The notes beneath the pieces were generated by a model, which worked only from the letters and a program-made list of their open reading frames with translations, ran no database searches and had not been told where the DNA came from. From Zoogloea sp. (GTDB lineage Bacteria; Pseudomonadota; Gammaproteobacteria; Burkholderiales; Rhodocyclaceae): a DNA stretch of 35,439 nucleotides. The stretch lies in assembly GCA_009026175.1 (NCBI GenBank), contig WBTZ01000046.1, positions 1 to 35,439 on the forward strand. Direction: 5' to 3'. Of this stretch, positions 18,287 through 24,973 are shown one piece after another. The position numbers and the translations under genes are program-made. How positions within the stretch are numbered: the stretch's first letter is position 1; every line of letters begins with the position of its first letter.

Positions 18287-18463
18287 TCAAACCTCCTTTG
18301 AAAACATGATGTCTTGAACGCCGTAGCCCATCCGCGGGAGAAGTGCCTCAAGCGAAGTGCCCGGCTTGGCATGCCAGATCAGCATTTGTGCACCCTTGGC
18401 CTTTGCATGGGCTTCGGTCGCACGAATGAGCGCCAGACCCGCGCGGGAGGCGCGGTAGGCCAC
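18287..18463 (-). pseudogene. 3' fragment of a phage GNAT-type acetyltransferase gene
   Basis: The frame reads VAYRASRAGLALIRATEAHA onward and ends PRMGYGVQDIMFSKEV-stop at 18287. It has the pattern of the C-terminal half of GNAT proteins found in phage structural modules (acceptor helix, strand and GY-x-V tail). The N-terminal half, with the acetyl-CoA pyrophosphate loop, is missing because the sequence is joined to the helicase fragment at about 18455-18480. The ribosome-binding site of the next gene lies inside its last codons. Confidence 0.6.
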
Positions 18464-18776
18464 GCTTCGCCACCGTCTGGATGCTGCAGATCAGCACCTG
18501 GGAATCGAGGGCGATGGTGTTCTGCCCCTGCAGGATGCCATGAGGGATGCCGGCAGCCAGGAAGCGGCGGGAGGCCTGTGCGATCAGCTCCACCCGGTTG
18601 GCGATGAAGGCCACGCGCTTGCCCTTGCCCACGGCGCCGCGAATCATCGCCATGCCCATCTCGGTCTTGCCCGAGCCCGTCGGCGAGTACAGCAGCACCA
18701 GGCGGGTTTTCCGGGCCAGGGCGGAGCGGAGGTTGTCGAGGGCGGTGGATTGGTAGCGGCGGAGATCAAAGACCAT
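18464..18776 (-). pseudogene. 5' fragment of a phage DEAD/DEAH helicase gene
   Basis: The start MVFDLRRYQSTALDNLRSAL leads into Walker A (YSPTGSGKTEM, about residues 29-39), motif Ia (VAFIANRVELIAQ) and motif Ib-like LDSQVLICSIQTVAKR. The expected Walker B (DExH) never appears: homology stops near 18470 and a nonsense tail runs to 18348. The fragment, about 103 residues of a normally 450-plus-residue replication helicase, is fused out of frame to a GNAT gene tail. It overlaps the upstream gene by 11 bp. Confidence 0.75.
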
Positions 18777-19338
18777 GATCCACCTCCCAGTCCGGGGATA
18801 GGGTGATCTCAGAAAGAACACCACTATCACCAGTAACCCCTACAACACTCCCCTCCCTTGGCTGGGCTGGACTGGGCTGTACTGTACTAAGAACCCGGCA
18901 GTTGCCCGCCGGGCTACCTGTCGGCTCGCTCGACGGGTTAGCTGTCGGCTTACCCGACTTGCCCCGAACGCCTTTGCCGGTGCGGCTTTTGCGAGCATTG
19001 GTTTTTTCGGCTCCCGCCTTGCCGCCTTGTGCTTGGCGCTCGCGGATGCTGTTCAGGTGGCTTCGATAGGCCTCCAAATCGGATGCAAAAATCCGTCCGT
19101 TTTGCACATCAAAAAAAGACATGACAAACGGGAGATCGGCGGCGATTTCGGCACGATCAAAGCCGAGCATCCGAGCGATGATTTCAGGGGAATCGGGAAG
19201 GAACTGATTTACCCAGCACTCCAGACGCATTGAATACAGCAGCCCCCTCTGGGCAAGGGTGAGCGTTCTGTATTCGAAGCGAGACATCATCGCGGCCGCG
19301 TACTCTTGAAAGGCTGGTGCAGAGCGACATTGAGTCAT
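18766..19338 (-). CDS. Phage replication-associated protein (DUF1376-like), 190 aa
   Basis: The first 100 residues (about 18-95: SRFEYRTLTLAQRGLLYSMR ... VNQFLPDSPEIIARMLGF ... FFDVQNGRIFASDLEAYRSH) match the helix-strand layout of DUF1376-type proteins next to phage helicases. A low-complexity basic linker and Pro/Ser-rich region follow (about 100-165). The ATG at 19338 overlaps the previous stop as TGATG. It lies directly upstream of the helicase fragment, so a role in replication initiation or helicase loading is inferred. Confidence 0.6.
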   Translation of the reverse strand: MTQCRSAPAFQEYAAAMMSRFEYRTLTLAQRGLLYSMRLECWVNQFLPDSPEIIARMLGFDRAEIAADLPFVMSFFDVQNGRIFASDLEAYRSHLNSIRERQAQGGKAGAEKTNARKSRTGKGVRGKSGKPTANPSSEPTGSPAGNCRVLSTVQPSPAQPREGSVVGVTGDSGVLSEITLSPDWEVDHGL

Positions 19339-19724
19339 CACACCGCCTCCCGCACGGGCTCGGCGACCAGCGCATAAACGGCGACACCGCGATGTGGATA
19401 ACCTTGGTCGTCGAAGACCGTCACACGGCCCACGGTCGGCAGGTCATAGCCCTGGGCGCGCAACTCGAAGATGCGGGTCTGCGACTGCATGACACCAGCG
19501 CGGCGAAAATCGAGCGTCGTTTTCGAGCCGGCGCGCAGCATCTCCACAATGCGCTGACGCTGGGCTTCGGAAGCAGTGCTGATGTGCGGGCGGTGAGCCG
19601 CGACGGACTCGGGGAGACTTTCCGGGAAGAGGTTCGTAATGCTAGAGTGGTGGCGCTGATAGCCGTTTGCTTTGCCGACTTCGCCCGCCTGGCCGCGGGC
19701 GTTGTCACGTTTGGAGGCGGCCAT
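19338..19724 (-). CDS. Phage winged-helix DNA-binding protein, 128 aa
   Basis: Residues about 50-115 (SEAQRQRIVEMLRAGSKTTL, then GVMQSQTRIFELRAQGYDLP) form the winged helix-turn-helix common in small phage replication-region proteins; the wing ends in an aromatic beta strand (GVAVYALV). The start codon follows the upstream stop directly (TAAATG). Together with neighbours it forms a leftward replication cluster. Its target site is unknown, but the phased repeats at 20043-20089 are close. Confidence 0.6.
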   Translation of the reverse strand: MAASKRDNARGQAGEVGKANGYQRHHSSITNLFPESLPESVAAHRPHISTASEAQRQRIVEMLRAGSKTTLDFRRAGVMQSQTRIFELRAQGYDLPTVGRVTVFDDQGYPHRGVAVYALVAEPVREAV

Positions 19725-19955
19725 TTAAGCCACCTCCCCATTCAGAAGCGCATCAACGGCCGCGGCATTCCACATCAAGAAGCGGTTACGGGCTTTCTGC
19801 GGGCGAACGCCGAAGTAATGCCCGTCGCGACAAACGGCGGCACGCAAGGTCTGCGGGCGCACCTTCAGGACTGCTGCGGCTTCTTCGGTAGAGTAGGTGC
19901 GCAGGATGGACGCATAGTCCGTGCGCAGGGGGGTGGGGATGGTTGCTGCTTGCAT
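19725..19955 (-). CDS. Small HTH (excisionase/AlpA-like) protein, 76 aa
   Basis: The motif YSTEEAAAVLKVRPQTLRAA followed by ...FGVRPQKARNRFLMWNAAAV is the MerR/excisionase-type helix-turn-helix with wing. AAGGAG lies 7 bases before the ATG at 19955. As the first gene of the leftward cluster it may be a transcriptional regulator or a recombination directionality factor. It is not next to the integrase, so the excisionase role is uncertain. Confidence 0.6.
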   Translation of the reverse strand: MQAATIPTPLRTDYASILRTYSTEEAAAVLKVRPQTLRAAVCRDGHYFGVRPQKARNRFLMWNAAAVDALLNGEVA

Positions 19956-20042
19956 CTGTCGGGCTCCTTGTCGGGGCCGGCTCTGGCGGGTGCCGTCGCT
20001 CGGACAGATGCAATTAGATTTACTTCAACGTCGGGACTTTTG

Positions 20043-20089
20043 TTAGCGAACCTTGGCGCACTTGGCGTTTCCTTAGCGACACCTCAGCG
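20043..20089. repeat. Five helically phased TTRGCG repeats
   Basis: TTAGCG (20043), TTGGCG (20053), TTGGCG (20062), TTAGCG (20073) and TCAGCG (20084) lie in the same orientation with steps of 10, 9, 11 and 11 bp, close to one helix turn. They precede the leftward replication cluster, and the last copy touches the stop codon of the 336-residue gene. They could be an iteron-like origin or an operator array. Confidence 0.45.
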
Positions 20090-21094
20090 ATACATCCGAC
20101 TTTTCAACATGCTGTACGTCATCCTTTCCGGGTTGCCGTTGTTGCCACGAATCCACAAGACACCACCATTGAAGGCCTCGCTAATGCAACTGTTGGCGCG
20201 ACCCGCCCGCTCCTTCAGCAGCGCCATAACCTTTGCGGGGGTCGGCTTCTCGTCTCGTTTCTTAAGTTCGGCTATCACGTCATCAATCTCGATTTGGATA
20301 TCGTCGTGTCGCTGGCGGCCCTTCTGCACCGGGGCCATCTCCTGCTCCGGGGTCTCTGACGAAGCCTCCATTGCCACCCGCCCAGGAGCAGACTCGGTAT
20401 CAACTCGGGTGAGAACTGGCTCAGGCTTCGGAAACTCGGGAGGCAGTGCCCAGCGGCAGAAGTTCGCCAGCCGGGCGACCGCCTGCAACGTCACCACGAT
20501 GGAGTTTTCCCGCGCTTCTCCAGAAAAATCCGACAGCACTCCTCCCGGCCGCAGATGCTCAATGGCAACGACGAGTCGAGTCTTGAAATCGTCCGGGATC
20601 AGATGCCGTCCGCTGGAAAGACACTGCGGATCAATGTCCAGTGAGAGCGCAATCGCGTTTCCAAGCTCGATTGACGGCACGTGCAGCCATCGATCCCAGT
20701 TCGGAGGCATCGGATCTTGGGCATGTTCAAGCGGGTTAGCGCCCGGAAACTCTGGCGGTAGTGTCCAGTCGCAACGACGCGCAAGGCGGGCAACGTCCTT
20801 CAGCGTTACCATCGTGCAATGCGGCCGGTCCCCTTTTCCTAGCCCGTTGCCGATAGCAATCCTCATTCGGTCCGCAAATTCCCGGTTGGCATCGCCAAGG
20901 TGGTACTCTGGCTCAATGCCGCACGTCAGTGCGACGGCCTCCCAAAGCTGCACCTCTGGCAGATTTAACCAAACATGCCATTTTGGCCCGGGTGATGGTG
21001 GAAGCTGCTGATACCACTCATCAGCAGCCGCACGGGCGGTTGTAAGCAAAGTGTCGTCCTGCGGCGTCTTGGGCGGAGGAATCCTGATTGCCAT
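20084..21094 (-). CDS. Unknown prophage cargo protein with internal duplication, 336 aa
   Basis: I do not recognise the family. Two units of about 85 residues repeat in tandem (39-119 and 133-223). Each starts W-x-x-W-L-x-[VL]-P and ends with VARLAxxCxWxLPPEFP. An acidic linker follows, then a C-terminal region (about 260-336) with PAKVMALLKERAGRANSCIS and an aromatic GGVLWIRGNNGN segment that looks like a small DNA-binding helical domain. There is no signal peptide or membrane helix. It lies between the HigBA module and the replication cluster, a common cargo location. Confidence 0.7.
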   Translation of the reverse strand: MAIRIPPPKTPQDDTLLTTARAAADEWYQQLPPSPGPKWHVWLNLPEVQLWEAVALTCGIEPEYHLGDANREFADRMRIAIGNGLGKGDRPHCTMVTLKDVARLARRCDWTLPPEFPGANPLEHAQDPMPPNWDRWLHVPSIELGNAIALSLDIDPQCLSSGRHLIPDDFKTRLVVAIEHLRPGGVLSDFSGEARENSIVVTLQAVARLANFCRWALPPEFPKPEPVLTRVDTESAPGRVAMEASSETPEQEMAPVQKGRQRHDDIQIEIDDVIAELKKRDEKPTPAKVMALLKERAGRANSCISEAFNGGVLWIRGNNGNPERMTYSMLKSRMYR

Positions 21095-21192
21095 CTGCGC
21101 TCCTTCAAGCGCCCTTCATGGGGTGCCGCGCCAGGCGGGCGAAGGTATCCCGCTTTTCAGTTGGCCGACCTAGGCGCGGCGGTGGTGCTCGG

Positions 21193-21501
21193 TCAGGCAG
21201 CCTCTGCATGCATCGGCTGAACCTCTCGCTCGACCTTTGCCCCGATCTCTGCCTCGGCTTGCTTCAGGTCGAAGCTGATCTGCAGGTTCATCCAGAACTG
21301 CGGCGTGGTGTCGAAGTAGCGAGCTAGGCGCAGGGCCGTGTCGGGCGTAACGGCCCGGCGCTCCCGCACGATGTCATTGATCCTGGGCGCCGGTACGTGC
21401 AGATCCATGGCGAGGGCGTTGGCGCTCTTCCCCAGCGGGACAAGAAACTCCTCGCGAAGGATTTCCCCCGGGTGAATGGGGCGCATGTTGTTCGTCGGCA
21501 T
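21193..21501 (-). CDS. higA: HigA-family antitoxin
   Basis: HigA binds and neutralises the HigB mRNA interferase and represses the operon. The 102-residue protein starts MPTNNMRPIHPGEILREEFL, the HigA signature. Its helix-turn-helix (about 20-75) contains ANALAMDLHVPAPRINDIVR and the conserved ALRLARYFDTTPQFWMNLQ. It follows higB by 12 bp on the same strand; the toxin-first order is typical for higBA. Confidence 0.93.
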   Translation of the reverse strand: MPTNNMRPIHPGEILREEFLVPLGKSANALAMDLHVPAPRINDIVRERRAVTPDTALRLARYFDTTPQFWMNLQISFDLKQAEAEIGAKVEREVQPMHAEAA

Positions 21502-21513
21502 GATGAAACCTCC

Positions 21514-21795
21514 TCAGTGGTAATCGACGATTTCCACGTTCTCCGGCCCCTGTGGGGTCCAAACAAAGCACACGCGCCATTGATCGTTGATGCGGATGCT
21601 GTGCCAGCCGGCCCGGTCTCCGATGAGGGCCTCAAGGCGGTTTCCTGGCGGAGCCCGCAAGTCCTTCAGCTCCTGGGCGGCATCAAGCATCTGCAGCTTT
21701 CGCTCCGCGGTGGCCTCGATGTTGCGGAAACGCCGAGGGCGTAAGCCTTGGTATAACGCCTCAGTGTCTGCGCAACGAAAGGAACGAATCGTCAT
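21514..21795 (-). CDS. higB: HigB-type mRNA interferase toxin (RelE superfamily)
   Basis: HigB cleaves ribosome-bound mRNA. The 93-residue basic protein carries the family motifs MTIRSFRCADTEALYQG, LQMLDAAQELKDLRAPPGNR and the C-terminal WHSIRINDQWRVCFVWTPQG...VEIVDYH. The catalytic-region residues R, H, N and Y of the family are present, so the toxin looks intact. No Shine-Dalgarno sequence precedes the ATG, and the predicted -10 ends only 8 bases upstream, so the mRNA may be nearly leaderless. Confidence 0.93.
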   Translation of the reverse strand: MTIRSFRCADTEALYQGLRPRRFRNIEATAERKLQMLDAAQELKDLRAPPGNRLEALIGDRAGWHSIRINDQWRVCFVWTPQGPENVEIVDYH

Positions 21796-21803
21796 CTGTG
21801 TTC

Positions 21804-21839
21804 ACCATAGAACGACTGGCGTTTAACGTCAATCGTTAA
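21804..21839 (-). promoter_or_regulatory. higBA promoter with palindromic operator
   Basis: On the minus strand TTGACG (21832-21827) and TATGGT (21809-21804) are 17 bp apart. The -35 overlaps the perfect palindrome TTAACG-N5-CGTTAA (21823-21839), the probable HigA operator. Transcription would begin about at the higB start codon. Confidence 0.65.
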
Positions 21840-21869
21840 GAAACCGGATATCGGGTACTCCACAGCCTC

Positions 21870-23204
21870 TCACACGACTACCCGCAGCCCCGGCGCCTGC
21901 TCCTCGCTCGGCGGCTCGATGCCGGCCTCCTTCAGAATCCAAGCCTCAATTTTCACGTGCCACACGCGCAGCAGGTCGATAGGCCGACGGCGGTAGTGCT
22001 TCTCGGCCAGGGCGGACGGCTTGTGCCCCTGGATCTGGGCCACCACACCCACCGGGCACTCCACCCACTCGGCCAGGGTGCCGAACGAGCGGCGCAGGTC
22101 GTGCAGGGTGAAGGGCGGCAGGCCGGCGGCCTCCATGGCGTTCTTGTGGGGCTTCAGGGGCTCCTGCAGGCGCCCCGACTCGGCGGAGGGACTTGAGAAA
22201 ACCCATTCGTTCCGGTGCGGCAGGCTGGCCAGCAAAGCGGCAACGTAGGGCGTCAGGGGAATGGTCCGCTCCCCTTCCACCTTGTCCTTGATGGTGACGG
22301 TCTTCCACTGGAAATCCACGTCATCCCAGCGCATGCCGGTCAGCTCCTCCCGGCGCGCGCCGGTCAATAGGGCCGTCTGCAGGTAGGCGGCATGCACGGG
22401 GTTGCGCAGGGCCCGCACGTGCTCGAACCACAGGGGCAACTGCTCCCGCTGCAGGCTGTCGCCCTTGGCCTTGACCGCCCTCACGTGGTCTTTCACCTCG
22501 GAGGTGCGGCAGGCATCGGGACGGACGATCCCGGAATACTCGGGGCGCTCGGCGCACCAGTTCAGGAAGGCCCGGAGCAGGCGGAAGTTCTTCGCAGCTT
22601 CGGTCGCTCCGCGCGCGTTGTTCTCCTGCATCCAGGCGGCCAGGCGCTCCGAGGTCAGATCCTTCAGAGGCTCACGCAGCAGGGAATGCACCATGCCAGG
22701 CAGGGAAAACTCCCCCTGCCCCTTCTTGCGGCCCCGGGTAATCCGCTCGCCGCCGGGCTGGATGGCCTTTTCATGGTCCCGCCTGGATGAATCACCCCAC
22801 TTGTGGGAGCGGGCCGCAACATAGGCCGGCCAGGCATCGGCCACGGTCACAGCTTGCCGCTGCAGCTCCTTCTGTTCGGCTTCGGCAGCAGCCTTGCGGG
22901 CGTCGATGGCGGCCTGTTTGTCGGTCTTCTCTTGCCGCGGGTCGATGCCCTGGTCAATCAGGGTTTGCAGGCGGCGGGCTTCGGCTCGAGCGTCATCCAG
23001 GTTCCAGGCCCTCACGTCACCGATGGTGATGCGTAGGGCTTTGCCGTTCAGACGGCTTTGAAAGATGAACCCTCGAGCCTTACTGCCAGGGGTGGCACGC
23101 ACGGCAAGGCCGGGCGCTTCGGTGTCCCACAAGAAGGCCTGGGCGGTTCCTGTCGGACATTCAAAATCGCGGATGCGGCCGGCGGTCAGTTTGATACGTG
23201 CCAT
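21870..23204 (-). CDS. int: Prophage tyrosine-recombinase integrase
   Basis: This P4-like integrase performs site-specific recombination at the tRNA-Ile2 att site. The protein has 444 residues from the ATG at 23204 (GGGAG 8 bases upstream), preferred over 23276. It has a DUF4102-type arm-binding N-domain (about 1-95, GFIFQSRLNGKALRITIGDV), a SAM-like core-binding domain (about 120-220) and a catalytic domain. The catalytic residues are R284 (TGARREE), K308 region, H368-x-x-R371, H394 and the nucleophile Y404 (EKHYRRR). All are present, so the enzyme looks functional. The putative arm sites lie in its own upstream region, which suggests autoregulation. Confidence 0.95.
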   Translation of the reverse strand: MARIKLTAGRIRDFECPTGTAQAFLWDTEAPGLAVRATPGSKARGFIFQSRLNGKALRITIGDVRAWNLDDARAEARRLQTLIDQGIDPRQEKTDKQAAIDARKAAAEAEQKELQRQAVTVADAWPAYVAARSHKWGDSSRRDHEKAIQPGGERITRGRKKGQGEFSLPGMVHSLLREPLKDLTSERLAAWMQENNARGATEAAKNFRLLRAFLNWCAERPEYSGIVRPDACRTSEVKDHVRAVKAKGDSLQREQLPLWFEHVRALRNPVHAAYLQTALLTGARREELTGMRWDDVDFQWKTVTIKDKVEGERTIPLTPYVAALLASLPHRNEWVFSSPSAESGRLQEPLKPHKNAMEAAGLPPFTLHDLRRSFGTLAEWVECPVGVVAQIQGHKPSALAEKHYRRRPIDLLRVWHVKIEAWILKEAGIEPPSEEQAPGLRVVV

Positions 23205-23217
23205 GCTCCAGACTCCC

Positions 23218-23250
23218 TTGTAAGCGCCAATGTAAGCAGCTTGTAAGCGG
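23218..23250. repeat. Integrase arm-type site repeats, right side
   Basis: Three copies of TGTAAGC (23220, 23231 and 23242) lie 14 bp upstream of the integrase start and match the two copies at 5996-6016. The spacing of the last two copies, TGTAAGCANCTTGTAAGCG, is the same at both ends. Confidence 0.55.
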
Positions 23251-23263
23251 ATTCTAGCAACAC

Positions 23264-23344
23264 CCATCAACATCAATCAACAAGGATTGACGGCATTTTC
23301 ATTGTTTTTCAGCAAGTTACCTATCAACACAAACACGCATCAAC
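23264..23344. repeat. ATCAAC repeats in the attP arm
   Basis: ATCAAC occurs at 23266, 23276, 23323 and 23339 (ATCAAT at 23272) in an AT-rich stretch between the integrase and attR. They may be additional integrase or host-factor sites. No perfect IHF consensus was seen. Confidence 0.3.
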
Positions 23345-23365
23345 ACCGATAAATCCGAATTTTTA

Positions 23366-23463
23366 GCGACTCATAATCGCTTGGTCACAGGTTCAAGTCC
23401 TGTTGGGCCCACCATACGTTTCAAGTACTTAGGCCAGCCTCACGAGGGCTGGCCTTTTGCTTT
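23366..23463. repeat. attR: 98-bp direct repeat, copy 2
   Basis: This is a perfect copy of 5889-5986 and contains only the 3' part of the tRNA (from the anticodon stem to CCA) plus its terminator. The 5' acceptor and D-arm are absent, so it is not a functional tRNA. Confidence 0.93.
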
Positions 23464-23483
23464 CGTGGGAGCGGGGAAGGATG

Positions 23484-24323
23484 CTAAGGGACTGCGCCGG
23501 CGTGCCAGACAACACGGCCGATGATGGAGAAGCCATCCGTCTCGGCAGCATGGCGCTTGATCTGGAAGGCATCGTAGGCGGGGTTGTCCGAGATCACGCG
23601 AATGACCCCGCCCAGCAAGGCCTGAAGGCGCTTGACCATGGCCGCACCGCCCAGATTAATGGCATAGATGCCGCTGGTCACCCTGGTTGCAGTGGTGTCT
23701 ATCATCACGGTGGAGCCCGGCTGCAGGGTGGGCAGCATGGAGTCGCCACTCACCCGCACCAGCAACAGACGCTCAGGCTTGAGTCCCATCGTGCGCAGCC
23801 ACGCCTCGGAAAACAGCAAAGCACCAGGCGGCTCCCCCTCATAGTTCAAGGCCCCGTGCCCTGCCGACAGGCTGATGTCACGGTAGTAACGCAAGGGGCG
23901 GTAGTCCTTCAGGTCGACGCCCCCCGCCCATTCTCCGCAATCCCCGTGCCGGGCATCCTCACCTCCATCCGGCTCTTCAACAGGCGCCTGTGCCGCACTC
24001 CATTCCTGATGCTGCGGGACAAGCCGGGCCTCCTGCCGGCCTTTGGCGGAATCCACCTCGCTTGCAGCCACCGGCTCACCGCGGGCATGACGATGGATCA
24101 GCCTGAGGAGCTCAGGCGGGGGCGAAAAGACCTTCTTCACCCCTCCTTTCCCGCCCTTCGCCGGAATTTCGACGAACGGCCACCGGGACCGGGTGGCCGC
24201 CTTGAGCCACCCTCTTTCCGACAGCCCTCCCGGCAGCTGCATTGCCGCCAGCTCCGCACAGGTGAAGGCGGATCGTTCGGAACAAATCTGCTGCGCCAAG
24301 GAGGAATGTTCGGAACTTTTCAT
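23484..24323 (-). CDS. Mu-C-like/LexA-type phage repressor with S24 peptidase domain
   Basis: The protein has 279 residues. Residues about 19-65 (FTCAELAAMQLPGGLSERGW ... SRWPFVEI) are the Mu-repressor-type DNA-binding domain. A Pro/Glu-rich linker leads to a peptidase S24 autocleavage domain (about 145-279) with catalytic S195 in SGDSM, K231 in AAMVKRLQ and a candidate cleavage site A154-G155. Such repressors are cleaved during RecA activation. It lies just outside attR, divergent from a decayed ner-like gene, with operator-like sites in and before its coding region. No Mu-like transposase is visible, so it appears to be a relic of a second phage that retained its repressor. Confidence 0.85.
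   Translation of the reverse strand: MKSSEHSSLAQQICSERSAFTCAELAAMQLPGGLSERGWLKAATRSRWPFVEIPAKGGKGGVKKVFSPPPELLRLIHRHARGEPVAASEVDSAKGRQEARLVPQHQEWSAAQAPVEEPDGGEDARHGDCGEWAGGVDLKDYRPLRYYRDISLSAGHGALNYEGEPPGALLFSEAWLRTMGLKPERLLLVRVSGDSMLPTLQPGSTVMIDTTATRVTSGIYAINLGGAAMVKRLQALLGGVIRVISDNPAYDAFQIKRHAAETDGFSIIGRVVWHAGAVP
24275..24283. promoter_or_regulatory. Operator-like site GTTCGGAAC, copy 1
   Basis: GTTCGGAAC lies inside the first codons of the S24 repressor gene. The same palindrome occurs at 24308-24316, and GTTCCGAAC occurs at 24418-24426. All are in the repressor's divergent control region, so autoregulatory operator sites are inferred. Confidence 0.5.
24308..24316. promoter_or_regulatory. 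Operator-like site GTTCGGAAC, copy 2
   Basis: This is the second identical palindrome, overlapping codons 3-5 of the repressor and 33 bp from copy 1. Confidence 0.5.
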
Positions 24324-24410
24324 CTATATTTTATTTTCAACAAAATCAATAACTTAATTTATCTTTGAGGCCGCCAAGCCCATGACATGAGAAATTTCCG
24401 TGCAGAACCG

Positions 24411-24439
24411 TTTACATGTTCCGAACGGGGCCGTACCAT
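24411..24439 (+). promoter_or_regulatory. Early promoter with operator in the spacer
   Basis: TTTACA (24411-24416) and TACCAT (24434-24439) are 17 bp apart, and the spacer contains the palindrome GTTCCGAAC (24418-24426). A repressor bound there would block the promoter that drives the ner-like reading frame starting at 24472. Confidence 0.5.
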
Positions 24440-24471
24440 TCGCATATCAAAATGCCAAACGAGGTTCAGAC

Positions 24472-24700
24472 ATGGCCCACCAAGCCCGTGCTGGCCGGGA
24501 TGCCGCAGACATCAAGACAGAGGTTCGCAAATCCTCCGGCAAGAGGCTCGCCGACCTTGAGCGGCCCACAGTCTCGGACCTGGCGCGCAGCGTAGCCCAC
24601 GGGCACTCCACGACGGGGCGATCATCACCGCCGCGCCCAGCCTGCCGCCACAGGGCATCCGGCCAGCGCTCCCGTCGGGAAACGATGGCCGGCAACCCGG
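24472..24700 (+). pseudogene. Decayed Ner/Nlp-like Mu early regulator
   Basis: From the ATG at 24472 (GAGG 7 bases upstream) the first frame reads ...DAADIKTEVRKSSGKRLADLER, similar to Ner's ADIKAALRKRGTSLAALSRE. The second half resembles Ner only in another frame (ALHDGAIITAAPSLPPQGIR followed by PALPSGNDG). This suggests a frameshift and point decay. Position divergent to a Mu-type repressor is the expected place for ner. The resemblance is weak and from memory; the longer open frame to 24861 is not otherwise coding-like. Confidence 0.4.
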
Positions 24701-24847
24701 ACGTCGTCTTGCCCCGGGGCGGGGTGGCCTGCCCCTGTCCTCGACACGTGAAACACATCACAAAACCGCGCCTGGATGGAATTTTACGCGGGGGAAACGG
24801 CAACGCAATGCCGACCTCGGCGGCACGGCAAAGCCTGGAGTTTGATC

Positions 24848-24973
24848 ATGTTCATTCGTGACTATGCCCTCAACACAATGATCGAGTGCGACACCGAGCG
24901 TTTCTGGTACGTTGGCCTGGAGATCTTTGGCCGGGACTGGGATGCCCTGGTTGTCTGGACGCATGGAGCCTGA
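24848..24973 (+). CDS. Small hypothetical protein, 41 aa
   Basis: The ORF starts MFIRDYALNTMIECDTERFW and is acidic and aromatic-rich, with GGAG 7 bases before the ATG. The family is not recognised. The same frame stays open after its TGA for a further 93 codons to about 25255, so it may be the first part of a larger broken gene. Confidence 0.4.
   Translation: MFIRDYALNTMIECDTERFWYVGLEIFGRDWDALVVWTHGA

Larger units (their letters stand above)
5889..23463. mobile_element. Cryptic prophage integrated in tRNA-Ile2
   Basis: The element is bounded by two identical 98-bp copies (5889-5986 and 23366-23463), an offset of 17,477 bp. A tyrosine integrase lies 161 bp inside attR and reads inward. Content is phage-like: HTH and replication genes, a helicase fragment, internal virion proteins, a C4/Ash-like locus and HigBA. 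Terminase, portal, major capsid, tail-tube and lysis genes are missing. One gene is frameshifted and one is a deletion fusion, so the element cannot make virions alone, though excision may still work. Confidence 0.93.

Noticed and set aside
23366-23463. Second tRNA gene at attR.
   Set aside because: Only the 3' portion is present; acceptor 5' strand and D-arm are missing, so it is the att duplicate.
5889-23463. CRISPR array or diversity-generating retroelement in the prophage.
   Set aside because: No regularly spaced repeats of CRISPR type, no cas genes and no reverse transcriptase or template repeat were seen.
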